Origin: Kribbella sandramycini | Lineage (GTDB): Bacteria; Actinomycetota; Actinomycetes; Propionibacteriales; Kribbellaceae | DNA: 64,000 nucleotides | NCBI RefSeq assembly: GCF_013131805.1 | Contig: NZ_JABJRC010000001.1 | Location: forward strand, 434,001-498,000 | Direction: 5' to 3' | Part shown: positions 51,540-59,520 of the stretch, piece after piece | How the letters are laid out: each line of letters begins with the position of its first letter | Numbering within the stretch: the first letter of the stretch is position 1 | Position numbers and translations under genes: made by a program | Notes under the pieces: model-generated | What the model was told of the DNA's origin: nothing | The model's database searches: none | The model's input: only the letters and a program-made list of their open reading frames with translations

Positions 51540-52649
51540 ATGAACGCAAGATCCGCCCCCGGCTCGCAGAGTTCGCTGCGCGAAGCCAACCGGGCGCGCG
51601 TTCTGGAGGTCGTCAGTCGGCACGGCCCACTCACCCAGGTGGAGATCGCGAAAACATCGGGCCTGTCCCCCGCGACCGTGTCGAACCTGGTCCGCGAGCT
51701 CGACCACGCCGGGCTGGTCGAGCTCTCCCCCAGCGTGCGCAACGGCCGCCGCGCCGTCCTGGTCGCGCCCGCGTCCGGCGGCGGTCTGCTGGCCGGCTTC
51801 GTGTTCGGCCCGGACGACGTCCACCTGGCGATCGCCGACGACTCCCGCAAGCTCCGCGCCCAGCAACGGACGCCGCTGTCACCCGACGACGGACTGACGT
51901 GCGTCGTCCGCCGCTTCGCCGATCTCGCCGAGAGCATCGACGCCGACCTCGGCAAGCTCACCGCGATCGCCGTCGGCCGCCCAAGCAGCATCACTCCCAA
52001 CTGGCGCGGCGAGCACCTCGCAGCAACACTGACCGACCACCTACGCGCCCCCGTCGCACTCGACACCACCGCCAACCTGGCCGCGCTCGGCGAGCTCCGA
52101 ACCGGTGCCCTACAAGGCGTTCACAACGGCTGCTACCTGAAGCTCGCGGACGGCGTCAGCACCGGCCTGATCCTCAACGGCGAACTCTTCCGCGGCTCAG
52201 CCGGCACCGCAGGCGAGATCGGCCATGTGACCATCGACGCGAACGGCCCGATCTGCCCCTGCGGCAACCGCGGCTGCCTCAACACGTACGTCGGATCCCA
52301 CGCGCTGATCAGCAGCCTGACCGCATCCCACGGCCCACTCAGCCTGACCGACATCGTCGACCGCGCCCTCCAGGACGACTTCGGCTGCCGCCGCGTGATC
52401 GAGGACGCCGGACGCCGAGTCGGCATCGCCGTCGCCGGTCTGGTGAACCTGCTGAACCCCGAGGTGATCGCGGTCGGCGGCGTACTGGCCACCGCCGGTG
52501 AGCTGGTCCTGCTCCCGCTGCGCGAAGCTCTCGACCACTCCGCGATCCCGAGCGCAGCCGCCGCCGTCGAGTTGCGCCTGGCCACGGCGGGCGCCGAGGC
52601 CGAGCTGCGCGGCGCCGTCCAGCTCGCCGCCCATCTGTTCAACTCTTGA
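51540..52649 (+). CDS. ROK-family transcriptional regulator
   Basis: The 369-residue protein has an N-terminal winged helix (about 15-70: LTQVEIAKTSGLSPATVSNLV) and a C-terminal ROK domain with FRGSAGTAGEIGHV and the zinc-binding CPCGNRGCLN. NLLNPEVIAVGG is also typical. The ATP-binding DxGxT segment is poorly kept (FVFGPDDVHLAIAD), so it is likely a sugar-responsive regulator rather than a kinase. The target is unknown; no sugar operon is immediately adjacent. Confidence 0.88.
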   Translation: MNARSAPGSQSSLREANRARVLEVVSRHGPLTQVEIAKTSGLSPATVSNLVRELDHAGLVELSPSVRNGRRAVLVAPASGGGLLAGFVFGPDDVHLAIADDSRKLRAQQRTPLSPDDGLTCVVRRFADLAESIDADLGKLTAIAVGRPSSITPNWRGEHLAATLTDHLRAPVALDTTANLAALGELRTGALQGVHNGCYLKLADGVSTGLILNGELFRGSAGTAGEIGHVTIDANGPICPCGNRGCLNTYVGSHALISSLTASHGPLSLTDIVDRALQDDFGCRRVIEDAGRRVGIAVAGLVNLLNPEVIAVGGVLATAGELVLLPLREALDHSAIPSAAAAVELRLATAGAEAELRGAVQLAAHLFNS

Positions 52650-52684
52650 ATTCGGCCGCGCCGGGCGATGGCCCCGCCCGCCGC

Positions 52685-52690
52685 TAGCGT
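52685..52690 (+). promoter_or_regulatory. -10 element for a leaderless start
   Basis: TAGCGT (TAnnnT type) ends seven bases before ATG 52698, the spacing for a leaderless message. No clear -35 is seen. Confidence 0.35.
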
Positions 52691-52697
52691 TCCGGCC

Positions 52698-53249
52698 ATG
52701 TCAAAGAAATGGAAGATCGTCGGCGCCGCCGTCACGACCGCGGCGCTGGCGACCGGCGGGATCGTCGTCGCCAACCAGGCCGGCGCGGCGCAGAGCGGTC
52801 CGGCGGCGACGTCGTACCGGGCCACGCTGATCGAGATGAAGACCGTCGGAAACGCCGGCTACTTCTACACCGCGAGCCAGGCCGAGTACAACCGCGCCCG
52901 CGGCCTCAAGTTCACCAACACCGGCACGCCGCCCGGCTACGTCTCGACCAAGGCGATCCGGGGCACGGTGGCCGTCTACCGGCTGCGCAACCTGAAGAAG
53001 TCGACGTACCTGCTGACCCTGTCGGCCGCCGAGCGCGACAAGCTGAGCGCCTCCAAGCAGTGGAAGTACGAAGGCATCGTCGGCCGCGTCCCGGTCGCCG
53101 CCGCCAAGGACCGCGTCCAGGTCTTCCGCGTCTCCAAGGGCGGCACCGGCGGCGGCTGGCGCGTCGTCCGCGCCTCCGCCGTGAACGCGCACAAGAAGGC
53201 CGGCTGGCGCGTCGACGGCCCGATGGGCTACGTCTGGACCACCAGGTAA
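52698..53249 (+). CDS. Secreted DUF5648-like repeat protein
   Basis: The 183-residue protein starts at ATG 52698, directly before MSKKWKIVGAAVTTAALATGG, a signal peptide ending near NQAGA-AQ; an earlier in-frame ATG at 52668 would spoil it. The mature part alternates GYFYTASQAEYNRARG, VAVYRLRNLKKSTYLLTLSAAERDKL (two pieces) and WKYEGIVGRVPVA with QVFRVSK, matching the DUF5648 pattern 'vYRly....HfyTts..Erd....w.yEGv'. The domain occurs in secreted proteins, sometimes next to hydrolases; its role is unknown. Confidence 0.7.
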   Translation: MSKKWKIVGAAVTTAALATGGIVVANQAGAAQSGPAATSYRATLIEMKTVGNAGYFYTASQAEYNRARGLKFTNTGTPPGYVSTKAIRGTVAVYRLRNLKKSTYLLTLSAAERDKLSASKQWKYEGIVGRVPVAAAKDRVQVFRVSKGGTGGGWRVVRASAVNAHKKAGWRVDGPMGYVWTTR

Positions 53250-53256
53250 CGACCTC

Positions 53257-56127
53257 TCAATCGCGTGCGTCCAGCGGCTCCGCGGAGTCGCTGGACCACC
53301 AGGGGTCGTGCTCGAAGTCGTAGCGCACCTGGTAGGCGCCCAGCAGATCGCCGCGGGCCTCCAGCAGCTCGAGTAGCTCCCGGCGGATCCGGCGGCTGTT
53401 CACCCGGTCGCCCCGCGCCATCGCCAGCTGTGACTCGAACTCCATCAGGTACATCGCGATGTCCTGCCCCGGCTCGCCGTCGAATCGCGCCCGGGCCTGG
53501 TCGAGCAGCCGCCGGCCCTCGTCGACGTTCCCGCGGCGCAGCTCCAGGAGCGAGCTCAGGCAATCGACCTGCGCGTCGAGATAGGCGCTCCGCAGCGGCG
53601 CGCAGACCTGGCGAGCCCGCCGCAAGGCCGACTCCGCTTGGTCGAAGCGCCCTTCCAGGACGAGGATCTCGGCGTACCCGTTCTGCGCGTAGAACTCCTG
53701 CACGGTCCCCTGCGGACACTCGGTGAGCTGCTTCTCGAACCACTCGCAGGCGGCCTGGTGGTCACGCCGCGCGGCCGCGTTCTGCCCCAAGTTGCGGAAG
53801 ACGATGTACCGCACCTCGGCCGGACCGCCCTGATGATCGATCAGCTCGAGCGCCAGCTCACTGGCCTCCCGATCCCGGTCGAAGTCGCACTGCCGGCGAG
53901 CGCAGTTCGACAGGTTGATCAACGAGCGCACCTTCAGCTCGGCCGAGCCGAGCCGCTGCGCGTCCGCCCAGCACGATTCGGCGACCGGCCAGCTCCGCGG
54001 GTCCGGCGAGCCGAGCGCGGGGATGAGGCAGATCTCGGTCCGGACGACCAGCTCCAGCTGATCGGCTGCCCGCAACGCCTCGGCGAGTGCACGGAGAACG
54101 TCGATCCGCGGCTCCCGCAGGTCGGTGATGATGTAGAAGCTGTTCAGCCGGAGCCCAAGCGCCACCGCCAGTTCGAGCCGCCCGGCTCCGATGGCCGTCA
54201 GAGCCGCGGCCTGCAGCAACGGCCAGGACTCCCCCAGCCACTGTCGCTCGTTGCCGGCCAGCTCACGCTCTGCCTGCTTCAGACCAACCTCTTCCGGCAC
54301 GAGCGTCGCCTGCGCGGTAGTGAAACCGTGGCTGAGCCCGTCGTCCGCGACGACCAGCAGCCGCAGGGCTGCATGCAGAAACCGGTCCAACGGCTCGGAC
54401 GGCGCTTCCAACCGCTCAGCCGCGTACGAACGGACCAGGGCGTGCATCTTGTACCAGCCAGGCCGCACCAGCTCGACCAGGCCCAGATCGACCAGCCGCG
54501 CGAAAGCGTCCTCCCCGGCCGACTCGTCGGTGTCGAGCAGCGGGGCCGCCACCCAGGCCGGGAACTCGGCGACACCGACCAGCGAGAGCCGCTCCAGCAG
54601 CTGGCGGGCTTCGGAGTCCACCAGCACCAGCGTGCGATCCAGACTGGCCCGGACGGCGAGGTCCCCGGCGACCATCGAGTCGAGCCGCTGATCTTCGACG
54701 TCCAACGATCCAGCCAGCGTCGGCAGCAGCTCATCACCCGACAACGCGAGCCGGGAACCGACGATGCGCAACGCCAGCGGCAGACCGGCCGAGTGATCGA
54801 TCAGGACTGCGATCGCCCCCTCGTCGCGCACCGGACGGCCGATCAGCCGCAGCAGGAGGTCGCGGCTGATCGCTGGGTCGAGCGGGAGGACGCGGTGCGG
54901 TACGGCGTCCGTCAGCTCCGGTAGCGGCGCGCGTGAGGTGACGATGACCGCGCTGCGCGGACCTGGCGGCAGGAGCTGTTCGACGGTCTCCGCGTCGAGA
55001 GCGTCGTCCAGCACGACCAGCAGCGCCAGCTCCGCCGTCCGCTCGCGCAGTACGTCGCGGCGCTCGGCCAGACCTTCGGGGATCTCACCGGACGACAGCC
55101 CGAGCGACCGCAGCATGCGGCCCAGCAGCGCGTGGGCGGCGACTGGCGCACCGGCGACGTCCTGCAAGCGGGCGAAGAGCTGACCATCGGGAAACGCCGC
55201 AGCTGCCTGGTGCGCGATCCGTACGCCGGTCGCGGACTTACCGACGCCGGCACCACCCCAGAGGTGGTAGACGGCGGGCCGGTCCCGGTCCGGTTGGGTG
55301 AGCACGTCGACGGCCTCGGCGATCAGGTCGTCGCGACCGGTCAGCAGCGAGATGTCGACCGGCAGCTCGCGCGGGACGGCGTCGTCCGACGCCTGGCCAT
55401 CTGTCGTCAGCTCGGGGTCGTTGCGCAGGATCGCGGCGTAGAGGCGGCGGAGGGCGGGCGCGGGCTCGAGCCCGAATCGGTCGGCGAGGGTGGCAGCGAC
55501 GTCGACGTACGCGTCGAGTGCCTCTTGGCGGCGGCCGGTGCGGTGCAACGCAGTCAGCCAAGCGGCGACTGTGTGCTCGCGAGTCGGCTCTTGTGCGACG
55601 GCGGTGGGTAGCTCGGCGAGCAGCCCGGCGTACGAACCGGCGGCCAGCTCGGCGTCGATCCGATCGTCGAACGCGCTCCGGCGTTCTTCGTCCACAGCTG
55701 CGCAGAGCCGGCCCCGCGTCGTCCGATCGTCGAGGTCGGGGAGCACATCGCCACGCCAGAGCTCCAGCGCCGCGCGCAGGCGACTGCCGCGGGTGACTGG
55801 GTCCGGTACGCCGCGCGCCGCCGCGACGAGCGTGCGGAAGCGGTCGAGATCGGTCGAGCCCACGGGGGCTCGGACGGCGTACCCGTCGCGGCCGCCGTCG
55901 ATGGTGATACCGGCCTTGCGTAGCCGGGAGACGTAGACCTGCAGCGCGCCGCGCGCATCCGGCGGCGGGTCCGTGGGCCAGAGCAGATCGATCAGCTGTT
56001 CCGGAGCGGCGACTTCATTTGCCCTCAGCAACAACACGGTGAGCAGCACGCGTTCCTGCCGCCGGACCAGCTTGACCTCGGTGTCGCCGTCGTGGACCTC
56101 GAGCGTTCCGAGCAGGCGGAATTCCAT
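53257..56127 (-). CDS. AfsR/SARP-type regulator with NB-ARC and TPR domains
   Basis: The 956-residue protein starts at ATG 56127. Residues about 1-90 form the OmpR-like DNA-binding domain (MEFRLLGTLEVHDGD, EQLIDLLWPTDPP, LQVYVSRLRKAG); the bacterial activator domain follows (about 95-245). The NB-ARC P-loop GGAGVGKSA lies at about 290. The C-terminal 450 residues contain TPR-like helices. Such STAND-class regulators switch on operons after sensing an unknown signal. It reads away from the neighbouring dpp operon and ends eight bases from the convergent DUF5648-like gene. Confidence 0.9.
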   Translation of the reverse strand: MEFRLLGTLEVHDGDTEVKLVRRQERVLLTVLLLRANEVAAPEQLIDLLWPTDPPPDARGALQVYVSRLRKAGITIDGGRDGYAVRAPVGSTDLDRFRTLVAAARGVPDPVTRGSRLRAALELWRGDVLPDLDDRTTRGRLCAAVDEERRSAFDDRIDAELAAGSYAGLLAELPTAVAQEPTREHTVAAWLTALHRTGRRQEALDAYVDVAATLADRFGLEPAPALRRLYAAILRNDPELTTDGQASDDAVPRELPVDISLLTGRDDLIAEAVDVLTQPDRDRPAVYHLWGGAGVGKSATGVRIAHQAAAAFPDGQLFARLQDVAGAPVAAHALLGRMLRSLGLSSGEIPEGLAERRDVLRERTAELALLVVLDDALDAETVEQLLPPGPRSAVIVTSRAPLPELTDAVPHRVLPLDPAISRDLLLRLIGRPVRDEGAIAVLIDHSAGLPLALRIVGSRLALSGDELLPTLAGSLDVEDQRLDSMVAGDLAVRASLDRTLVLVDSEARQLLERLSLVGVAEFPAWVAAPLLDTDESAGEDAFARLVDLGLVELVRPGWYKMHALVRSYAAERLEAPSEPLDRFLHAALRLLVVADDGLSHGFTTAQATLVPEEVGLKQAERELAGNERQWLGESWPLLQAAALTAIGAGRLELAVALGLRLNSFYIITDLREPRIDVLRALAEALRAADQLELVVRTEICLIPALGSPDPRSWPVAESCWADAQRLGSAELKVRSLINLSNCARRQCDFDRDREASELALELIDHQGGPAEVRYIVFRNLGQNAAARRDHQAACEWFEKQLTECPQGTVQEFYAQNGYAEILVLEGRFDQAESALRRARQVCAPLRSAYLDAQVDCLSSLLELRRGNVDEGRRLLDQARARFDGEPGQDIAMYLMEFESQLAMARGDRVNSRRIRRELLELLEARGDLLGAYQVRYDFEHDPWWSSDSAEPLDARD

Positions 56128-56142
56128 CTGCGGATGATAGGC

Positions 56143-56182
56143 CGAGAGCCGCCCCGGCCACAGTGGGCAGCGGCGGCTCTCG
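56143..56182 (-). terminator. Terminator of the dpp operon
   Basis: Arms CGAGAGCCGCC (56143-56153) and GGCGGCTCTCG (56172-56182) pair perfectly over 11 bases with an 18-base loop, directly after the dppF stop on the minus strand and just before the regulator gene. Confidence 0.8.
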
Positions 56183-56193
56183 AGATGGTGCGG

Positions 56194-57252
56194 TCAGGCG
56201 GTGGCGGCGGTCAGGTCCAGCTTCGGCTCGGCGAAGTGGCAGGCCGCGGCGTGGCCCGGGGTCGACTGCGGCTTGCCCTCGAGCAGCGGCTCCTGGGTCG
56301 CGCAGATGTCCTCGGCCTTCCAGCAGCGGGTGCGGAAGCGGCAGCCGCTCGGCGGGTCGATCGGCGAGGGGACGTCGCCGACCAGCCGGATCCGCTCCTT
56401 CGGCGGGATGCCGCGGATCGTGCCCAGGTCGGGAGCGGCGGACAGCAGCGCCTGCGTGTACGGGTGCTGCGGGGCGCCGTAGATCTGCTCGCGCGGCCCC
56501 TGCTCGACGATCTTGCCCAGGTACATCACGGCGACCGTGTCACAGAAGTGCCGGACGACGCCGAGGTCGTGCGCGATGAACACGAACGCGATGCCGAGGT
56601 CGCGGCGCAGGTCCTCCAGCAGGTTCATCACCTGGGCCTGGATGGAGACGTCGAGTGCGGAGACCGGCTCGTCGGCGATGATCACCTCGGGCTCGACCGC
56701 GAGCGCCCGGGCGATCCCGATCCGCTGCCGCTGACCGCCGGAGAACTCGTTGGGGTAGCGGTTGTGGTGCTCGGGGTTCAGGCCGACCCGCTCCAGCAGC
56801 TCCTGGACCCGGGCCAGCTCCTTGCCCTTCTTGACCAGGTTGTGCACGCGCAGCGGGGTGCTGATGATGTTGCTGACCGTCTGGCGCGGATTCAGCGAGC
56901 TGTAGGGGTCCTGGAAGACGATCTGCAGCTGGCGCCGGAACGGCCGCAGGTCCTTCTCCTTCAGGCGCGCGATATCCGTGCCCTTGAACAGGATCTGGCC
57001 GGACGTCGGGGTCAGCAGCCGGGTGATCATCCGCCCGGTGGTCGACTTGCCGCAGCCGGACTCGCCGACCAGGCCGAGGCTCGCCCCGGCCTTCAGGTCG
57101 AAGCTGACGCCGTCGACGGCCTGCACGACCTTCTTGGTCCGGGCCAGGCCGGCCGCTTCCTTGATCGGGAAGTGCATCTTCAGGTCGCGGATCTGCAGCA
57201 GCGTCTCGGCGTTCGAGGGCGCCTGGTCGATCGGGCGTACCGTGTCGCTCAT
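56194..57252 (-). CDS. Oligopeptide/dipeptide ABC transporter ATP-binding protein (DppF/OppF type)
   Basis: The 352-residue protein has Walker A GESGCGKST, the LSGGQ-type signature FSGGQRQRIGIARAL, Walker B VIIADEP and the family's C-terminal cysteine-rich tail (CRFRTRCWKAEDIC). It is the second ATPase of a peptide-type importer. In-operon position last; 19 bases separate it from the preceding ATPase gene. It powers import of peptides or related small molecules together with the products of 57272-62333. Confidence 0.93.
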   Translation of the reverse strand: MSDTVRPIDQAPSNAETLLQIRDLKMHFPIKEAAGLARTKKVVQAVDGVSFDLKAGASLGLVGESGCGKSTTGRMITRLLTPTSGQILFKGTDIARLKEKDLRPFRRQLQIVFQDPYSSLNPRQTVSNIISTPLRVHNLVKKGKELARVQELLERVGLNPEHHNRYPNEFSGGQRQRIGIARALAVEPEVIIADEPVSALDVSIQAQVMNLLEDLRRDLGIAFVFIAHDLGVVRHFCDTVAVMYLGKIVEQGPREQIYGAPQHPYTQALLSAAPDLGTIRGIPPKERIRLVGDVPSPIDPPSGCRFRTRCWKAEDICATQEPLLEGKPQSTPGHAAACHFAEPKLDLTAATA

Positions 57253-57271
57253 TTCTCTCCTCAGTCCCTCG

Positions 57272-58390
57272 TCAGCCCAGTCTCGGCAGGACTTCGGTCT
57301 CGTAGATCGAGGCCTTGTCCGGCAGGTGACAGCGCGACGTGTGCAGGCCGGCGCCGTCCACCGGCAGCAGCTCGGGCAGATCCGTCGTACAGCGCTCGCC
57401 CTTCACGCGGTCCTTGTAGGGGCAGCGCGGGTTGAACGAGCAGCCGCTCGGCAGGTTCAGCAGCGACGGCGGCAGTCCCTTGATCGGGCGCAGCCGCTCG
57501 TTGGCCGCCGACACCGTCGGGATCGACTCCAGCAGACCCCAGGTGTAGGGCATCCGCGGGTTGGCCAGCACGTCCTCGGCGGTGCCGTACTCGACGCAGC
57601 GGCCGGCGTACATCACCAGGACGTCGTCGGCCATCTCGGCCACCACGCCGAGATCGTGCGTGATCAGCACGATCGCGGAGCCGAACTCCTTCTGCAGGTT
57701 GTTCAGCAGGTCCAGGATCTGGGCCTGGACGGTGACGTCGAGCGCGGTGGTCGGCTCGTCGGCGATGACCAGCTTCGGGTCGTTGACCAGACCCATCGCG
57801 ATCATCGCGCGCTGCCGCATACCGCCGGAGAACTCGTGCGGGTACTGGTTGAAGCGGCGCGCCGGGTTCGGGATGCCGACCAGGTCGAGCATCTCCAGGG
57901 TGCGCTTCTTCGCGACCTCCTTGGACACCTTGTGGTGCACCAGGTAGGCCTCGGCGATCTGCTTGCCGACCGTGTACAGCGGGTGCAGCGAGGACTGCGG
58001 GTCCTGGAAGACCATCGAGACCGCGTCGCCGCGGACCTTCATCAGGTCGGCCTCCGGCATCCCGACGAGCTCGTCGCCGCCGAGCCGGATGGAGCCGGTG
58101 ATCTTGCTGCGGCGCGGGTCGTGCAGACCCATCACCGCCATACTCGACACCGACTTGCCGGAACCGGACTCGCCGACGATCGCCAGCGTCCGGCCGAGCG
58201 GGACCGAGTAGCTCAGCCCGTTCACCGCGCTGACCACGCCGTCCGCGGTCGGGAACTTGACCGTCAGGTCCTCGACCACGAGGTACGGCGTCTCGCCGCT
58301 CGGGCTGAGCGCGCCCTGGCGGCGCTCCCGGGTGGCGACCTCCGGGCCGCGCTTGGCCTCGGCCGGCTGCTCGGCTGCGGTCTCGGACAT
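57272..58390 (-). CDS. Oligopeptide/dipeptide ABC transporter ATP-binding protein (DppD/OppD type)
   Basis: The 372-residue protein has Walker A GESGSGKSV, signature FSGGMRQRAMIAMGL, Walker B LVIADEP and the oligopeptide-ATPase tail with CSFNPRCPYKD. I chose ATG 58390 because AAGGA lies five bases upstream; GTG 58426, which overlaps the permease stop as GTGA, would add 12 residues and is nearly as likely. It pairs with the next ATPase. Confidence 0.92.
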   Translation of the reverse strand: MSETAAEQPAEAKRGPEVATRERRQGALSPSGETPYLVVEDLTVKFPTADGVVSAVNGLSYSVPLGRTLAIVGESGSGKSVSSMAVMGLHDPRRSKITGSIRLGGDELVGMPEADLMKVRGDAVSMVFQDPQSSLHPLYTVGKQIAEAYLVHHKVSKEVAKKRTLEMLDLVGIPNPARRFNQYPHEFSGGMRQRAMIAMGLVNDPKLVIADEPTTALDVTVQAQILDLLNNLQKEFGSAIVLITHDLGVVAEMADDVLVMYAGRCVEYGTAEDVLANPRMPYTWGLLESIPTVSAANERLRPIKGLPPSLLNLPSGCSFNPRCPYKDRVKGERCTTDLPELLPVDGAGLHTSRCHLPDKASIYETEVLPRLG

Positions 58391-58422
58391 GGCGTCCTTC
58401 CGGTCGTCGGGGGTGGGCTCGG

Positions 58423-59415
58423 TCACGACAGCCTCACCCGCGGGTCGATCAGGCTGTAGACGATGTCGACGACCAGGTTCGCCGCGACCAGGAAGATCGA
58501 CGAGATCAGCACCGTGCCCATGATCACGGGCAGGTCGTAGTTCACCAGGCTCTGCAGCACCAGCTGGCCGAGCCCGGGCAGGTCGAAGATGCGCTCGGTG
58601 AAGATCGCGCCGGCGAGCATACCGGCCACGTCCAGACCGAAGATCGTGATCACCGGGATGAGCGCCGTCCGCAGGGCGTGTTTGTAGGTCACGACCCGAT
58701 CGGACAGACCCTTGGCCCGGGCGGTGCGGATGTAGTCCTCGCTGAGCGACTCCACCATCGAGCCGCGCGAGTACCGCACGTACTGCGTCGTGTTGACCAG
58801 GCCGAGGACGAGCCACGGCGTCACGAACCCGGCGATCCACTTCCCGGGACTGTCGAACGGGGACGTCCACTGCCCCCGCGGCAATATCGGGTAGAAGATC
58901 GTCAGATACAGCGAGATCATCAGCGCGACGATGTAGTACGGGATGGAGCTGACGATCAGCGTGCTGGTGACCAGCGCGCGATCACCGGCCGTGCCCCGGC
59001 GTTTGGCCGCCATCGACCCGATCGTCACGCCGACCGTCAGCATGATGACGGCAGCGCCCGCGACCAGCGAGATGGTGACCGGGAGCCGCTCCTTGAGCAT
59101 GTCCAGCACCGGCCGGTCGTTCTTGAACGAGTACCCGAGGCACGGTGCCGCGCAGTCGCGCTCGACGCCGCCGTTCACGTACGTCCGGCCCGCGACGAGG
59201 CCCTCGAGGTAGCTGGTGAACTGCTTCACCTTCGGCTCGTCGAGCCCCAGGCCGGCCCGGATCTCCGCCAGCCGGTCGGGCGGGCAGTTACGCGCTCCGC
59301 AGATCGCACCCGCGGGGTCCGTGGGCGCGACGAAGAACAGCGCGAACGTCGCCACCAGGGTGACGAAGACGACGGACAGAGCGCTGATGATGCGGCGCCC
59401 CAGGAAGTACAACAC
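58423..59415 (-). CDS. ABC transporter permease (DppB/OppB type)
   Basis: The 330-residue protein starts at GTG 59415. The N-terminal span MLYFLGRRIISALSVVFV and six further spans are visible, with the EAA loop SEDYIRTARAKGLSDRVV. It differs from typical DppB in a longer external loop (about 40-85) containing the three cysteines of ICGARNC and RDCAAPC. It forms the channel with the DppC-type subunit at 61326. Confidence 0.92.
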   Translation of the reverse strand: MLYFLGRRIISALSVVFVTLVATFALFFVAPTDPAGAICGARNCPPDRLAEIRAGLGLDEPKVKQFTSYLEGLVAGRTYVNGGVERDCAAPCLGYSFKNDRPVLDMLKERLPVTISLVAGAAVIMLTVGVTIGSMAAKRRGTAGDRALVTSTLIVSSIPYYIVALMISLYLTIFYPILPRGQWTSPFDSPGKWIAGFVTPWLVLGLVNTTQYVRYSRGSMVESLSEDYIRTARAKGLSDRVVTYKHALRTALIPVITIFGLDVAGMLAGAIFTERIFDLPGLGQLVLQSLVNYDLPVIMGTVLISSIFLVAANLVVDIVYSLIDPRVRLS

Positions 59416-59437
59416 AGGTTTCTCCTCACCGATCGCC

Positions 59438-59474
59438 GCGGGCGGCCAGGCGGTAATACCACCTGGCCACCCGC
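59438..59474 (-). promoter_or_regulatory. Long hairpin between binding-protein and permease genes
   Basis: A 37-base element folds into a 15-pair stem: GCGGG, GGCCAGG and GGT pair with ACC, CCTGGCC and CCCGC, interrupted by two symmetric C-A mismatches, with loop AAT. It lies 46 bases after the binding-protein stop on the minus strand. It may protect the upstream message or partly terminate, raising binding protein above permease. Confidence 0.6.
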
Positions 59475-59520
59475 TTCGCGATCAGAACGAGCAGTTCAGG
59501 ACTGCTCGATCAGCTGGCGA

